Below are positions 1 to 8,198 of a stretch of 64,000 bases of DNA, one piece after another. Below the pieces are notes generated by a model. That model made no database searches. It was given only the letters and a program-made list of their open reading frames with translations, and was not told where the DNA came from. This DNA comes from Mesorhizobium sp. dw_380 (GTDB lineage Bacteria > Pseudomonadota > Alphaproteobacteria > Rhizobiales > Rhizobiaceae), in NCBI RefSeq assembly GCF_018588885.1, contig NZ_JAFFIW010000002.1, positions 124,001 through 188,000 of the forward strand. The letters are read 5' to 3'. The translations under genes were made by a program, and so were the position numbers. Position 1 is the first letter of the stretch. The number at the start of each line of letters is the position of its first letter.

Positions 1-688
1 GCTCGATCGGCCGCTGAAACACTGGGCCGAGCAGCGTGTTGTCGCAGACGATGATGGGTGCCGCGCCTTGCCTGGCACCGATCTCGTCGGCGATTGTCCG
101 CATTAGCGCGATGTCGACCAGGCTATTGGTCGGATTTGACGGTGTCTCGATCAGGATGACCGAAACGCGCCCCTTCGCCACCGCGGCATCGGCCGCGGCG
201 CGCACCGCTGTCTCATCGACACCATCTGCGAAGCCGGCAGCGCCGATGCCGAAGCCGGAAAGAGTGCGTGTCAGGAGCGTCTCGGTGCCGCCGTAGAGCG
301 GCTGCGAGTGCAGGATGACGTCGCCCGGGCGGGCATAGGCGAGTAGAGTCGTGGCGATCGCCGACATGCCTGAAGAAAACAGGATGCAGGCATCCGTCCC
401 CTCATAGATCGCCAGCCGGTCCTCGACGATCTCGCTGTTGGGGTGGTTGAAGCGCGAATAGACCAGCCCGGAGGCCGTGCCGCTCGGCGGTTCCTTTCGG
501 CCGGAGGTGTAATCGAAGAAGTCGCGTCCCTCTTCGGCCGACTTGAATACGAAGGTCGAGGTCAGGAACACCGGTGGCTTGACGGCGCCCTCAGAGAGTT
601 GCGGATCGAAGCCATAGCTCAGCATAAGTGTCTCCGGATGGAGCTTGTGGTTGCCGATATGGGTTTTCGACGGGCGTGGCGCGGTCAT
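1..688 (-). CDS. Cystathionine gamma-synthase family PLP enzyme (3' end outside window)
   Basis: Reverse-strand reading frame open from an ATG at 688 to the window edge, giving the first 229 residues of a Cys/Met-metabolism PLP-dependent enzyme. The translation shows family blocks: a [11 protein letters not shown] stretch near the N-terminus, YSRFNHPN around residue 75, then FSSGMSAI and the LYGGTETLL block that contacts PLP phosphate in this family. The active-site lysine should lie beyond position 1. Family members do trans-sulfuration or gamma-elimination on homoserine esters, cystathionine or methionine; the substrate cannot be told from this half. It is divergent from an Lrp/AsnC gene across an 89-bp gap, a common arrangement in which the regulator controls the neighbouring amino-acid enzyme (inference). 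Confidence 0.85.
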   Translation of the reverse strand, partial: MTAPRPSKTHIGNHKLHPETLMLSYGFDPQLSEGAVKPPVFLTSTFVFKSAEEGRDFFDYTSGRKEPPSGTASGLVYSRFNHPNSEIVEDRLAIYEGTDACILFSSGMSAIATTLLAYARPGDVILHSQPLYGGTETLLTRTLSGFGIGAAGFADGVDETAVRAAADAAVAKGRVSVILIETPSNPTNSLVDIALMRTIADEIGARQGAAPIIVCDNTLLGPVFQRPIE

Positions 689-777
689 GGTTTTCCTGCC
701 TTTTTAGAGGGTGTCGCGCAGCAATTTATGCGATCCCGATCCGCCAGTCCTTGCTATTCTTGGGTGCGCATGGCTGC

Positions 778-1269
778 ATGTCAGCAATAAATCAGCTGAA
801 GATGGAAAAAGTGCAGCAGAAGATAGCCGACGATTTTGACCTGAGGATTCTGCGTGAACTGCGAAGGGATGCGCGCATCACCAACAATGAGCTTGCCGAG
901 CGGATCGGCCTGTCGCCGTCGCCTTGCCTGAGGCGCGTGCGGCGCCTCGAGGAAACCGGTGTGATCAGAGGCTACACCACGCTGGTTGATCCGGCCGCTT
1001 TCGGCTGGAGCATGGTTGCCATCGCCACCATCCGGCTCGGCCGCCAGAATGAGGACGAGATCGTCATGTTCGAGGACGCGATCCGCGGCTGGGACGAGGT
1101 GCTGGAATGCCACCTCGTCACCGGATCGCGCGACTATGTGCTCAAGGTGGTGACAGGCAGCCTCGAGCAGTATGAGCGCTTCATCAAGGAAAAGATCGCG
1201 CGACTGAAATGCGTGGCCTCGATCGAAACCAGCTTCGTCATGAACACCATAAAGGAACGGCGCCTCTAG
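778..1269 (+). CDS. Lrp/AsnC family transcriptional regulator
   Basis: 163-residue protein with an N-terminal winged helix-turn-helix (ILRELRRDARITNNELAERI, then LSPSPCLRRVRRLEETGVI) and a C-terminal RAM/AsnC effector domain (about residues 75-155). The frame extends upstream to a GTG at 628 but those residues look like non-coding translation; ATG 778 or ATG 802 are the sensible starts and 778 is used here. Neither has a strong Shine-Dalgarno. Its position, divergent from the cystathionine gamma-synthase-like gene, suggests that gene as its target. The function of the family (amino-acid-responsive dimers/octamers) is known; the effector here is not. Confidence 0.88.
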   Translation: MSAINQLKMEKVQQKIADDFDLRILRELRRDARITNNELAERIGLSPSPCLRRVRRLEETGVIRGYTTLVDPAAFGWSMVAIATIRLGRQNEDEIVMFEDAIRGWDEVLECHLVTGSRDYVLKVVTGSLEQYERFIKEKIARLKCVASIETSFVMNTIKERRL

Positions 1270-1284
1270 GCCGAGGCGCCGTTC
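1255..1284. terminator. Hairpin between convergent genes
   Basis: An 11-bp perfect inverted repeat (GAACGGCGCCT at 1255-1265, AGGCGCCGTTC at 1274-1284) overlaps the lrp stop codon and precedes the end of the opposing substrate-binding-protein gene at 1307. There is no long T tract on either side, so termination efficiency is uncertain; position and symmetry suggest a bidirectional terminator. Confidence 0.6.
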
Positions 1285-1306
1285 TCAAGGTCGGGATCGA
1301 CCAGGT

Positions 1307-2278
1307 TTACTTGACCGCCTTGTCGGTGATGGCGGTGGTGTAGGCGCCTTTCGGCTCCTTGGTGATGATCTTCTGGTCGAGCAGCGCCTTGGCGGTGCGC
1401 TCGTAGGTCGCCGGGTCGAGCTTGCCGTCGGCATTGTCGATCAGCTTGGCGACTTCGCTCATCATCCGCTTCTGGTGGTTCTCGTCCTGGCCGCCGCCGT
1501 CCATGACGATGCTTGCCGCTTCGTCATTGTGGTCGATGGCATATTTCCAGCCCTTCATCGAGGCGCGCACGAAACGCACCATCTTGTCCGCGAAGGCCGG
1601 GTCCTTGAGCTTGTCTTCCGAGGCATAGAGCCCATCCTCGAGCAGGTCGTTGCCCATAGCCGAGTAGTTGAACACGGTCAGCTGTTCCGGCTTGTAGCCG
1701 GCGTCGATGAGCTGCCAGTACTCGTTGTAGGTCATGACCGAGATGCAGTCCGCCTGCTTCTGGATCAGCGGCTGCACGTCAAAGCTCTGCTTGAGAACGG
1801 TGACGCCGTCAGGGCCGCCATCGGTCTTCAGGCCGAGCTTGTTCATCCAGGCGTAGAATGGATATTCGTTGCCGAAGAACCAGACGCCGAGCGTGTGGCC
1901 CTTGAAGTCGGCTTCGGTCTTGATCGGGCCGTCCTTCGGGCAGACCAGTTCCATGCCGGCCTTCTTGAACGGCTGGGCGATGTTGACCAACGGCACGCCC
2001 TTTTCGCGGGCGGCCAGCGCGCCGCCCATCCAGTCGACGATGACATCGGCGCCGCCGCCGGCGATCACCTGCTCCGGAGCGATATCCGGGCCGCCCGGCT
2101 TGATGTCGACGTCGAGACCCTCGGCGTCATAGAAACCCTTGGCCTTGGCGACATAGTAGCCGGCAAACTGGGCCTGCGTGACCCATTTCAGCTGCAACGT
2201 CACCTTGTCGGCGGCCATTGCCTGGAACGCGGCAAGCGACATCGCGCCGGCCAGAACGGGAATAATCAGTCTTTTCAT
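1307..2278 (-). CDS. NMT1/THI5-like ABC transporter substrate-binding protein (probable pyrimidine uptake)
   Basis: 323-residue periplasmic binding protein. It starts at the ATG at 2278 with an AGAGGG Shine-Dalgarno; the reading frame runs on upstream to 3661 but that part is the antisense-like shadow of the permease gene. A clear signal peptide ends in FQAMAADKV. The body has the NMT1/SsuA-type layout, with LKWVTQAQFAGYYVAKAKGF near the N-terminus as in the THI5/ThiY-like proteins that bind pyrimidines. It is the last gene of an importer set (ATPase, two permeases, this gene). With dihydropyrimidinase and amidohydrolase genes upstream in the same orientation, uptake of a pyrimidine or hydantoin-like compound is the best guess; the ligand is inferred, not shown. 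Confidence 0.85.
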   Translation of the reverse strand: MKRLIIPVLAGAMSLAAFQAMAADKVTLQLKWVTQAQFAGYYVAKAKGFYDAEGLDVDIKPGGPDIAPEQVIAGGGADVIVDWMGGALAAREKGVPLVNIAQPFKKAGMELVCPKDGPIKTEADFKGHTLGVWFFGNEYPFYAWMNKLGLKTDGGPDGVTVLKQSFDVQPLIQKQADCISVMTYNEYWQLIDAGYKPEQLTVFNYSAMGNDLLEDGLYASEDKLKDPAFADKMVRFVRASMKGWKYAIDHNDEAASIVMDGGGQDENHQKRMMSEVAKLIDNADGKLDPATYERTAKALLDQKIITKEPKGAYTTAITDKAVK

Positions 2279-2319
2279 TTTTTTACCCTCTGAAGTTAGT
2301 GCCCTAAAACCCACCGCCC

Positions 2320-3474
2320 CTATCCACCACGGACAGAGGGATGCCAAAACGTGACGGCTCTTTCGACAAGAGCGACCACGCCATAAAAGACCGAACCCGC
2401 AAGTGCTGCAACTGCGATTTCGGCCCAGACCATGTCGATGTTCATCCGCCCGACTTCGGTCGAGATGCGGAAGCCCATGCCGACGACGGGCGTGCCGAAG
2501 AACTCGGCGACGATGGCGCCGATCAGCGCCAGCGTCGAGTTGATCTTCAGTGCGTTGAAGATGAAGGGCGCCGCGGCCGGCAGTCTGAGCTTGATCAACG
2601 TCGGCAAATAGCCCGAGGCATAGGTGCGCATCAGGTCGCGCTCCATATGGCCTGAAGCGGCGAGACCGGCGACCGTATTCACCAGCATCGGGAAGAAGGT
2701 CATGATGATGACCACCGCTGCCTTGGACTGCCAGTCGAAGCCGAACCACATGACCATGATCGGCGCGACGCCGATGATCGGCAGCGCCGAGACCATATTG
2801 CCGATCGGCAGGAGCCCGCGCCGCAGGAACGGCACGCGGTCGGCGAGGATCGCGGTGATGAAGCCGGCGGCGCTGCCGACGACATAGCCGAAGATCACCG
2901 CCTTGAAGATGGTCTGCCGGACGTCGGCGCCGAGCACCGGCAGCGAACCGGCGATGCGCGCGCCGATGGCGCTCGGCGGCGGCAACAGGATAAAGGGGAT
3001 GCCGGCGCCGCGCGTCACCGCTTCCCAGATGATCAGGATCCAGGCGCCGAAGATGGCAGGGATGATCAGGCGCAGCGCGGTCCGTTCCCACTTGGCGGTG
3101 GCGCGCAGTGATGAAAGCCCCGCCACGCAACGCCATCCAAGCAGCCAGGCAGCCGCGAGCTGCAAGAAATACGGCGCCCGCGCCAGGCCTTCGAAGCCGG
3201 CAATGCCGCCAATCAGCAGCCAGGCCACCAGATGCGCGCCGATGAAAAGCACGACAGCCTCGACTATGGACGGCATTCTGGCCATTGAGATCAACGCAGC
3301 AAGAAGCAGCGCGCCGAAGATCAGCCAGCTTGTCGCCGCATAGGGATAGATCAACGTCCCTGCCGACTGCGCCAGCGGATCCACTTTTGGCGCGGCGATC
3401 GCGCCGAGCGCGACCGCGATCAGGCACAGGACAATCGCCAGTACCGCTTGCCAGGACGGTTTCAGCCAGTTCAT
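2320..3474 (-). CDS. NitT/TauT-type ABC transporter permease with extended N-terminus
   Basis: 384-residue inner-membrane permease. The C-terminal two thirds (about residue 130 on) is a normal BPD_transp_1 domain, with the EAA-like cytoplasmic loop around MRTYASGYLPTLIKLRLPAA. The first ~125 residues are extra compared with the usual ~260-residue member and contain about four hydrophobic segments (for example AVLAIVLCLIAVALGAIAA). Its ATG overlaps the stop of the upstream permease gene by 4 bp (ATGA), indicating coupled translation. It should form the heteromeric channel with the 3471-4349 product, energised by the 4411-5202 ATPase. Confidence 0.88.
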   Translation of the reverse strand: MNWLKPSWQAVLAIVLCLIAVALGAIAAPKVDPLAQSAGTLIYPYAATSWLIFGALLLAALISMARMPSIVEAVVLFIGAHLVAWLLIGGIAGFEGLARAPYFLQLAAAWLLGWRCVAGLSSLRATAKWERTALRLIIPAIFGAWILIIWEAVTRGAGIPFILLPPPSAIGARIAGSLPVLGADVRQTIFKAVIFGYVVGSAAGFITAILADRVPFLRRGLLPIGNMVSALPIIGVAPIMVMWFGFDWQSKAAVVIIMTFFPMLVNTVAGLAASGHMERDLMRTYASGYLPTLIKLRLPAAAPFIFNALKINSTLALIGAIVAEFFGTPVVGMGFRISTEVGRMNIDMVWAEIAVAALAGSVFYGVVALVERAVTFWHPSVRGG

Positions 3475-4349
3475 GCCGGCCTCCCGCCCATGGCGCGATC
3501 GACCAGGCGTCCGGCGATGCCGACCACCATGACCAGCAGTGCGGCCACAATGGAACCGGCGACCAACGCCGACCAGATGTCGATGGACTGGCTGTAATAG
3601 GCGCCGGCGAGCAGCTTGGCGCCGATCCCGGCAACCGCACCGGTCGGCAGTTCGCCGACAATGGCGCCGACCAGGCTTGCCGCCACCGCCACCTTCATCG
3701 AGGTGAACAGGAATGGCACCGAGGCCGGCACGCGCAGCTTCCAGAACGTTTGCGAGGCGCTGGCATTATAGGTGTGCATCAGGTCGAGATACATGATCTC
3801 GGGCGAGCGCAGTCCCTTCACCATGCCGACCGTCACCGGGAAGAACGACAGATAGGTCGAGATCATCGCCTTCGGAATCAACCCGGTGATGCCGACCGCC
3901 GCCAGCACGACGATGATCATTGGCGCCACCGCCAGGATCGGGATGGTCTGCGAGGCGATGATCCACGGCATCAGGCTGCGGTCGAGCGTCGCCACATGCA
4001 CGATCCCCACCGCAATGATGATACCAAGCGCGGTGCCAAAGGCGAAGCCGAGCAGCGTCGACGACAGCGTCACCCACGCATTGTAGACGAGACTGCGGTT
4101 CGAGGTGATGGGCCGCAGGAAAGTGTTCTCGAAGAAGTTCACCGCCACCTGATGCGGCGCCGGCAGCGTCGGTTTTGGCTGCACCAGCGTCTTGCCGATG
4201 AATTCGATTATCTCAGGCGTTTCATTGGCGCGGGTATCGAGATCGCGCTGGAACGGCGCGTTGAGGATGATGGCGCAGACGTACCAGAGCACGACCACGC
4301 CGGCCAGGATCGAGGTCACCGGGATGAGCTTGTCGCGGAAGGTGTCCAT
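3471..4349 (-). CDS. NitT/TauT-type ABC transporter permease
   Basis: 292-residue BPD_transp_1 permease with an EAA loop around LMHTYNASASQTFWKLRVPA and about six membrane segments. The frame stays open to 4421, but the extra 24 codons pass through a palindrome of the local repeat type (CTCTCCCC/GGGGAGAG), so the ATG at 4349 is preferred; with the 4421 start it would overlap the ATPase stop by 11 bp. Partner of the extended permease downstream. Role: import of the putative pyrimidine substrate. Confidence 0.87.
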   Translation of the reverse strand: MDTFRDKLIPVTSILAGVVVLWYVCAIILNAPFQRDLDTRANETPEIIEFIGKTLVQPKPTLPAPHQVAVNFFENTFLRPITSNRSLVYNAWVTLSSTLLGFAFGTALGIIIAVGIVHVATLDRSLMPWIIASQTIPILAVAPMIIVVLAAVGITGLIPKAMISTYLSFFPVTVGMVKGLRSPEIMYLDLMHTYNASASQTFWKLRVPASVPFLFTSMKVAVAASLVGAIVGELPTGAVAGIGAKLLAGAYYSQSIDIWSALVAGSIVAALLVMVVGIAGRLVDRAMGGRPA

Positions 4350-4367
4350 CAGGAGCGCTCCCCTTCT

Positions 4368-4388
4368 CCTCTCCCCGTTGGGGAGAGG
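4368..4388. repeat. Single palindromic repeat arm
   Basis: CCTCTCCCC, a 3-base loop GTT and GGGGAGAGG form a 9-bp perfect stem between ATPase and permease genes. It resembles one arm of the paired composite repeats seen elsewhere in the window (8.1, 27.7, 48.9 and 51.2 kb) but has no inverted partner nearby. Confidence 0.6.
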
Positions 4389-4410
4389 ACGAGCCTCATT
4401 CTCAGCCCCC

Positions 4411-5202
4411 TCAATCATCATAGCTGTGCCCTGCCCTCAGGCCATCGCGCACACGGGCCGCGATCGCCAAAAACTCCGGCGTTTCGCGGATGCCGAGCGG
4501 CCGCTCTCTCGGCAGCGTCGATTCGATGATGTCGCTGACGCGGCCCGGACGCGGCGACATGACGACGATGCGCGTCGAGAGATACACGGCTTCCGGAATG
4601 GAATGGGTGACGAAGCAGATGGTCTTGTTGGTGCGGCTCCACAGTTCCAGCAATTGCTCGTTGAGATGGTCGCGCACGATCTCGTCCAGCGCGCCGAACG
4701 GCTCGTCCATCAAGAGGAGATCCGCGTCGAAGGCTAGCGCACGCGCGATCGAGGCGCGCTGCTGCATGCCGCCGGAAAGCTGCCAGGGATATTTCTTCTC
4801 GAAGCCCGAGAGGTTGACGAGGTCGAGCGTGCGCTTGATGCGCTCCGCCTGCGCCGCCCTGGACAGGCCCATGATCTCCAGCGGCAGGGCGACATTGCGC
4901 TCGATCGTGCGCCACGGAAACAGCGCCGCGGCCTGGAAGACATAGCCATAGGCGCGTTTCTCGCGCGCCTGCTCTGCTGTCATGCCGTTGACCGAAATCG
5001 TCCCCGAGGTCGGCTTCTCCAGGTCGGCGATGACGCGCAGCAGCGTGGTCTTGCCGCAGCCCGACGGCCCGATGAAGGAGACGAACTCGCCCTTGCCGAT
5101 GGTCAGGTCGACATTGGACAGCGCCTGCACCGGCCCGTCATTGGTCTGGAAGGTCAATCCGAGTTTGCTTGCCGCAACGACGGCTGGCGAAATTCCTGTC
5201 AT
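4411..5202 (-). CDS. NitT/TauT-type ABC transporter ATP-binding protein
   Basis: 263-residue ATPase with Walker A GPSGCGKTT, Q-loop in YVFQAAALFPW, signature LSGGMQQR, Walker B LLLMDEPFGALDE and the H-loop in FVTHSIPEA. The ATG at 5202 starts the conserved domain; the frame is open to 5349 but that extension runs antisense into the cupin promoter and start and lacks family similarity. It drives the two permeases downstream. Its promoter region is shared with the divergent cupin gene and holds a weak RutR-like site. Confidence 0.9.
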   Translation of the reverse strand: MTGISPAVVAASKLGLTFQTNDGPVQALSNVDLTIGKGEFVSFIGPSGCGKTTLLRVIADLEKPTSGTISVNGMTAEQAREKRAYGYVFQAAALFPWRTIERNVALPLEIMGLSRAAQAERIKRTLDLVNLSGFEKKYPWQLSGGMQQRASIARALAFDADLLLMDEPFGALDEIVRDHLNEQLLELWSRTNKTICFVTHSIPEAVYLSTRIVVMSPRPGRVSDIIESTLPRERPLGIRETPEFLAIAARVRDGLRAGHSYDD

Positions 5203-5284
5203 CGGCTGTGGCCTGCCCGTTCCCGCCACTGGGGCGCCGGCCGGATTCCGATTGCTTTTATCGCGATGTTGTTTTCCACTCACC

Positions 5285-5300
5285 CAGTCCCATTGGTCTA
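5285..5300. promoter_or_regulatory. Weak candidate RutR operator
   Basis: CAGTCCCATTGGTCTA matches the palindrome TTGACCAATTGGTCAA (E. coli RutR consensus TTGACCA-N2-TGGTCAA with AA/TT centre chosen) at 11 of 16 positions, the right half being nearly complete. It lies between the importer ATPase gene and the divergent cupin gene. Much weaker than the sites at 11410 and 19918; recorded because of its location. Confidence 0.3.
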
Positions 5301-5332
5301 GTCCCACTCGATCAGCGCCCGGAGTTTCCCCG

Positions 5333-5737
5333 ATGTCGCCCAAACCCACTTGTCATCTTATCCGCCCTGAAAGCACTTATGAAGGCAAGCAGGGTCTGAC
5401 CTATTTCGCCGGCATCGCCACCGAATCGGTCGGCTCCTCCGGCATCTGCATGCACGTGCTCACCATGCCGCCCGGTGCCCGCGCCAAGGCGCATCTGCAT
5501 GAGAACCATGAAACGGCGATCTACGTGCTCTCCGGCGAGGTCCATACCTGGTATGGCGACCGGCTGGAGCATCACATCGTCGTCAAGGCCGGCGACCTTT
5601 TCTACATCCCAGCCGGCGTGCCGCATTTGCCGGCCAATCTCAGCAACGCCCCGTCTTCGGCCGTCATTGCCCGCACCGACCCCAACGAACAGGAAAGCGT
5701 CGTCCTGCTGCCGGAACTGGATGCGCTGGTCGCCTGA
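5333..5737 (+). CDS. Cupin-domain protein
   Basis: 134-residue single-domain cupin. Cupin motif 1 is intact (GARAKAHLHENHETAIYVLS, giving the HxH and Glu metal ligands), as is motif 2 (GDLFYIPAGVPHLPAN, with the third His). ATG at 5333 fits the domain start; the frame is open further upstream but there it is antisense to the importer. It is the only plus-strand gene within the pyrimidine region and is divergent from the importer ATPase. Cupins of this size bind a metal and act as isomerases, small-molecule sensors or dioxygenases; nothing here decides which. Confidence 0.85.
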   Translation: MSPKPTCHLIRPESTYEGKQGLTYFAGIATESVGSSGICMHVLTMPPGARAKAHLHENHETAIYVLSGEVHTWYGDRLEHHIVVKAGDLFYIPAGVPHLPANLSNAPSSAVIARTDPNEQESVVLLPELDALVA

Positions 5738-5763
5738 GATCGTCGAACGTGAAAGATTAGCCG

Positions 5764-6141
5764 TCATCGGCACCGGGACACTTCCCCGTAGACCGTGCCG
5801 TCCTCATCCGCGATGACCAGTTTCTTGGTGTTCTTCGCGCTGCGCTTGATCGTGAACTGGATTGGCGACTTGCCGTCTTCGCCTTCGGCTTCGCACTGCG
5901 CCTTCACCACCAGCGAACCGTCGGCCTGCACCTGCTTGTCAGTGAAGGTGCAGGCGCTGGCTATCGTGATGAATTCCTCGCCGGTGAGGAGCAGCATGTC
6001 CTCGGCATAGACTTCCTGGCCGTTCTTGTTGATGCAGCCAGACTTGTTGCCATAAGGCTTTGAGAGGTCGATGCCGGCCGCCAAGGCCTGGCCGGCGGCG
6101 AGCAGCGCGGCCGCCGCAATGACGAGACGAACGGCGGGCAT
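5764..6141 (-). CDS. Small secreted protein of unknown function
   Basis: 125 residues with a signal peptide (LVIAAAALLAAGQALAAG) and a mature part of about 100 residues holding four cysteines (in SGCIN, SACTF, AQCEAE and the C-terminal SRCR), compatible with two periplasmic disulfides. The gene starts 2 bp after the dihydropyrimidinase stop codon, so it is very probably co-transcribed with it. I do not recognise the family. Convergent with the cupin gene. Confidence 0.75.
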   Translation of the reverse strand: MPAVRLVIAAAALLAAGQALAAGIDLSKPYGNKSGCINKNGQEVYAEDMLLLTGEEFITIASACTFTDKQVQADGSLVVKAQCEAEGEDGKSPIQFTIKRSAKNTKKLVIADEDGTVYGEVSRCR

Positions 6142-6143
6142 AC

Positions 6144-7595
6144 TCAGACCCCCGTCGCCGGGATGCCTGACCGTTCCACCTTGCGCGGCGCGGTGATCTC
6201 CTTCCAGGTCGACAGCGCCCGGTTGACCGCCGCGTTGGGCTCACGGCCGACGAACTGGCCATGGCCGGGCTTGGCCTTCACCTCTGCTTCCTCGATCGAC
6301 AGTTCGCCGCGCGAGAAGACGAAGCGCGGCAGGCCGGTCACCTCGACGCCTTCGAAGACGTTGTAGTCGATGACCGATTGCTGCTTCTTCGAGGAGATCG
6401 TCTTTTTGCGTTTCGGGTCCCAAACGATGATGTCGGCGTCAGCACCTTCGACGATGGCGCCCTTTTTCGGATACATGTTGAGGATCTTGGCGATGTTGGT
6501 CGAGGTCACCGCGACGAACTCGTTCATCGTCAGCCGCCCGGTGTTGACGCCCTTGGTCCACAGCACCGGCATGCGATCCTCGAGGCCGCCGGTGCCGTTC
6601 GGGATCTTGGTGAAATCGCCGATGCCGTTGCGCTTCTGCTTGGTGGTGAAGGCGCAGTGGTCTGTCGCCACCACTTGCAGCGATCCCGCCTGCAGGCCTG
6701 CCCACAGCGAATCCTGGTGCAATTTGTTGCGGAAAGGCGGGCTCATCACGCGGCGGGCCGCATGGTCCCAGTCCTTGTCGAAATACTCGCTCTCGTCCAG
6801 CGTCAGGTGCTGGATCAGCGGCTCGCCGAACACCCGCATGCCCTTCTGGCGCGCCCGGCGGATCGCCTCGTGGCTCTGCTCGCAGGAGACATGCACGACA
6901 TAGAGCGGCACGCCCGCCATATCGGCGATCATGATGGCGCGGTTGGTCGCCTCGCCTTCCACTTCCGGCGGCCGCGAATAGGCGTGGCCCTCGGGACCGT
7001 TATTGCCGGCGGCCAGCAGCTTCTGCGAAAGGGCCGCGACCACATCGCCATTCTCGGCATGCACCAGCGGCAGCGCGCCAAGGTCGGCGCAGCGCTGGAA
7101 CGACGCATACATCTCATCGTCGTCCACCATCAATGCGCCCTTGTAGGCCATGAAGTGCTTGAACGAGGTGATGCCCTTGTCGACCACGGTGGCCATCTCG
7201 TCGAACACCTGTTTGCTCCACCAGGTGATGGCCATGTGGAAGGAATAATCGCAGGCAGCCTTGGAGGTCTTGTTGTCCCACATCTGCAAGGCTTCGAGCA
7301 GCGATTGCTGCGGCGCCGGCAGGCAGAAATCGACCACCATGGTGGTGCCGCCGGCAAGGGCGGCGCGCGTGCCGGATTCGAAATCGTCGGCCGAATAGGT
7401 GCCCATGAACGGCATCTCGAGATGGGTGTGCGGGTCGATGCCGCCCGGCATGACATAGCAGCCGGTGGCGTCGAATTCATGGTCGCCACCCAGGTCCGAG
7501 CCAATAGCGACGATCTTGCCCTGGCTGAACAGCACGTCGGCCTTCCAGGTGCGGTCGGCGGTGACGATGGTGCCGTTCTTGATGACTTTGGTCAT
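6144..7595 (-). CDS. hydA: Dihydropyrimidinase / D-hydantoinase
   Basis: 483-residue cyclic amidohydrolase, normal length for the family. Metal-site motifs are present: GGIDPHTHLEMPF (HxH), the carboxylated-lysine block SFKHFMAYKGALM, the His-containing VHAENGD and VVHVSCEQ, and the Asp of VATDHCAF. It hydrolyses dihydrouracil/dihydrothymine to N-carbamoyl-beta-amino acids, the second step of reductive pyrimidine catabolism, in the cytoplasm. ATG at 7595. Neighbours on the same strand are the amidohydrolase for the next step (8199-9449) upstream and the probable importer downstream, so pathway assignment is strong. Confidence 0.95.
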   Translation of the reverse strand: MTKVIKNGTIVTADRTWKADVLFSQGKIVAIGSDLGGDHEFDATGCYVMPGGIDPHTHLEMPFMGTYSADDFESGTRAALAGGTTMVVDFCLPAPQQSLLEALQMWDNKTSKAACDYSFHMAITWWSKQVFDEMATVVDKGITSFKHFMAYKGALMVDDDEMYASFQRCADLGALPLVHAENGDVVAALSQKLLAAGNNGPEGHAYSRPPEVEGEATNRAIMIADMAGVPLYVVHVSCEQSHEAIRRARQKGMRVFGEPLIQHLTLDESEYFDKDWDHAARRVMSPPFRNKLHQDSLWAGLQAGSLQVVATDHCAFTTKQKRNGIGDFTKIPNGTGGLEDRMPVLWTKGVNTGRLTMNEFVAVTSTNIAKILNMYPKKGAIVEGADADIIVWDPKRKKTISSKKQQSVIDYNVFEGVEVTGLPRFVFSRGELSIEEAEVKAKPGHGQFVGREPNAAVNRALSTWKEITAPRKVERSGIPATGV

Positions 7596-7673
7596 TTTGT
7601 TGTTCCCTTGTGCTGTCGCGCTTCTTGCGAGCGCTTGCTCGATTCAGATCGGTTCAGGACCGAAAAGCCGTCT

Positions 7674-8057
7674 CTACATTACTCCAACTTCTCTCAATAT
7701 CTCCTCGATGCACCCATCGAAAGAGTTCGCCAGATCTCCGGTCGAAAACCGCAACACACGATAACCCTGTCGGCCAAACCATGCATCGCGTATCCGATCC
7801 TTCTCCATTTGCTCCGGTGTGAAGTGATGCTCTCCATCCACCTCGATAACGAGGCTCTTCCCATGCAGAACAAAGTCAGCAACGTAAGGGCCGATGGGCG
7901 CCTGCTTTCTGGCATGTAAACCGTAGAGTCGGCGGAACTCTTTCAACTCGGACCAGAGCTTGCGCTCGCCCTCCGTCATGTTCCGGCGCAAGACTCTTGC
8001 ACGTTTGATGGCGGCAGGATCAATTCCGGTTGGTGCCAAGAGTACCCCCACCCTCAA
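7674..8057 (-). CDS. DUF559 nuclease-fold protein
   Basis: Up to 127 residues. The core shows the DUF559 pattern: RRNMTEGERKLWSELK, then APIGPYVADFVLHGK, LVIEVDGEHH and YRVLRFSTGDL, i.e. the D...ExD layout of Vsr/PD-(D/E)xK-like folds. No ATG precedes the conserved block. A TTG at 8057 (used here) or TTG at 8039 are possible; the latter has a GGGTGGGGG stretch just upstream that belongs to a palindromic repeat arm (8042-8082). The gene sits between hydA and the amidohydrolase gene, with a functionally unrelated product, so it looks like an insertion into the catabolic operon. Function of DUF559 proteins is not established. Confidence 0.8.
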   Translation of the reverse strand: MRVGVLLAPTGIDPAAIKRARVLRRNMTEGERKLWSELKEFRRLYGLHARKQAPIGPYVADFVLHGKSLVIEVDGEHHFTPEQMEKDRIRDAWFGRQGYRVLRFSTGDLANSFDGCIEEILREVGVM

Positions 8058-8186
8058 TCCCTCCCCACAAGGGGGAGGGAGGCTTGGCGTCGCGCTATCA
8101 CAGCTGAACCCTACAAAGTTTTCGCCATAGGCGCCGGCATAGCTGGTCTCCCTCCCCCTTGTGGGGAGGGTTAGGGGTGGGGGTAC
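8042..8186. repeat. Composite palindromic element (paired inverted arms)
   Basis: Arm 8042-8082 and arm 8148-8186 are near-identical inverted copies (shared core CTCCCTCCCCCTTGTGGGG and outer GTGGGGGTAC), separated by 65 bp. Each arm contains its own small hairpin (CCCTCCCC/GGGGAGGG type). The centre includes TTTCGCCATAGGCGCCG, closely resembling the centre of the element at 48.9 kb. It lies between the DUF559 gene and the amidohydrolase gene. Confidence 0.85.
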
Positions 8187-8198
8187 GGCGCTGACATC

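Noticed and set aside
2279..2319. TPP or other riboswitch before the THI5-like binding protein
   Set aside because: Only 41 bp separate it from the upstream permease gene, which is too short for a riboswitch, and no conserved motif is present.
2279..3661. Upstream extension of the NMT1-like binding protein to a 784-residue fusion
   Set aside because: The extra part overlaps the permease gene in another frame; a signal peptide and Shine-Dalgarno mark ATG 2278 as the real start.
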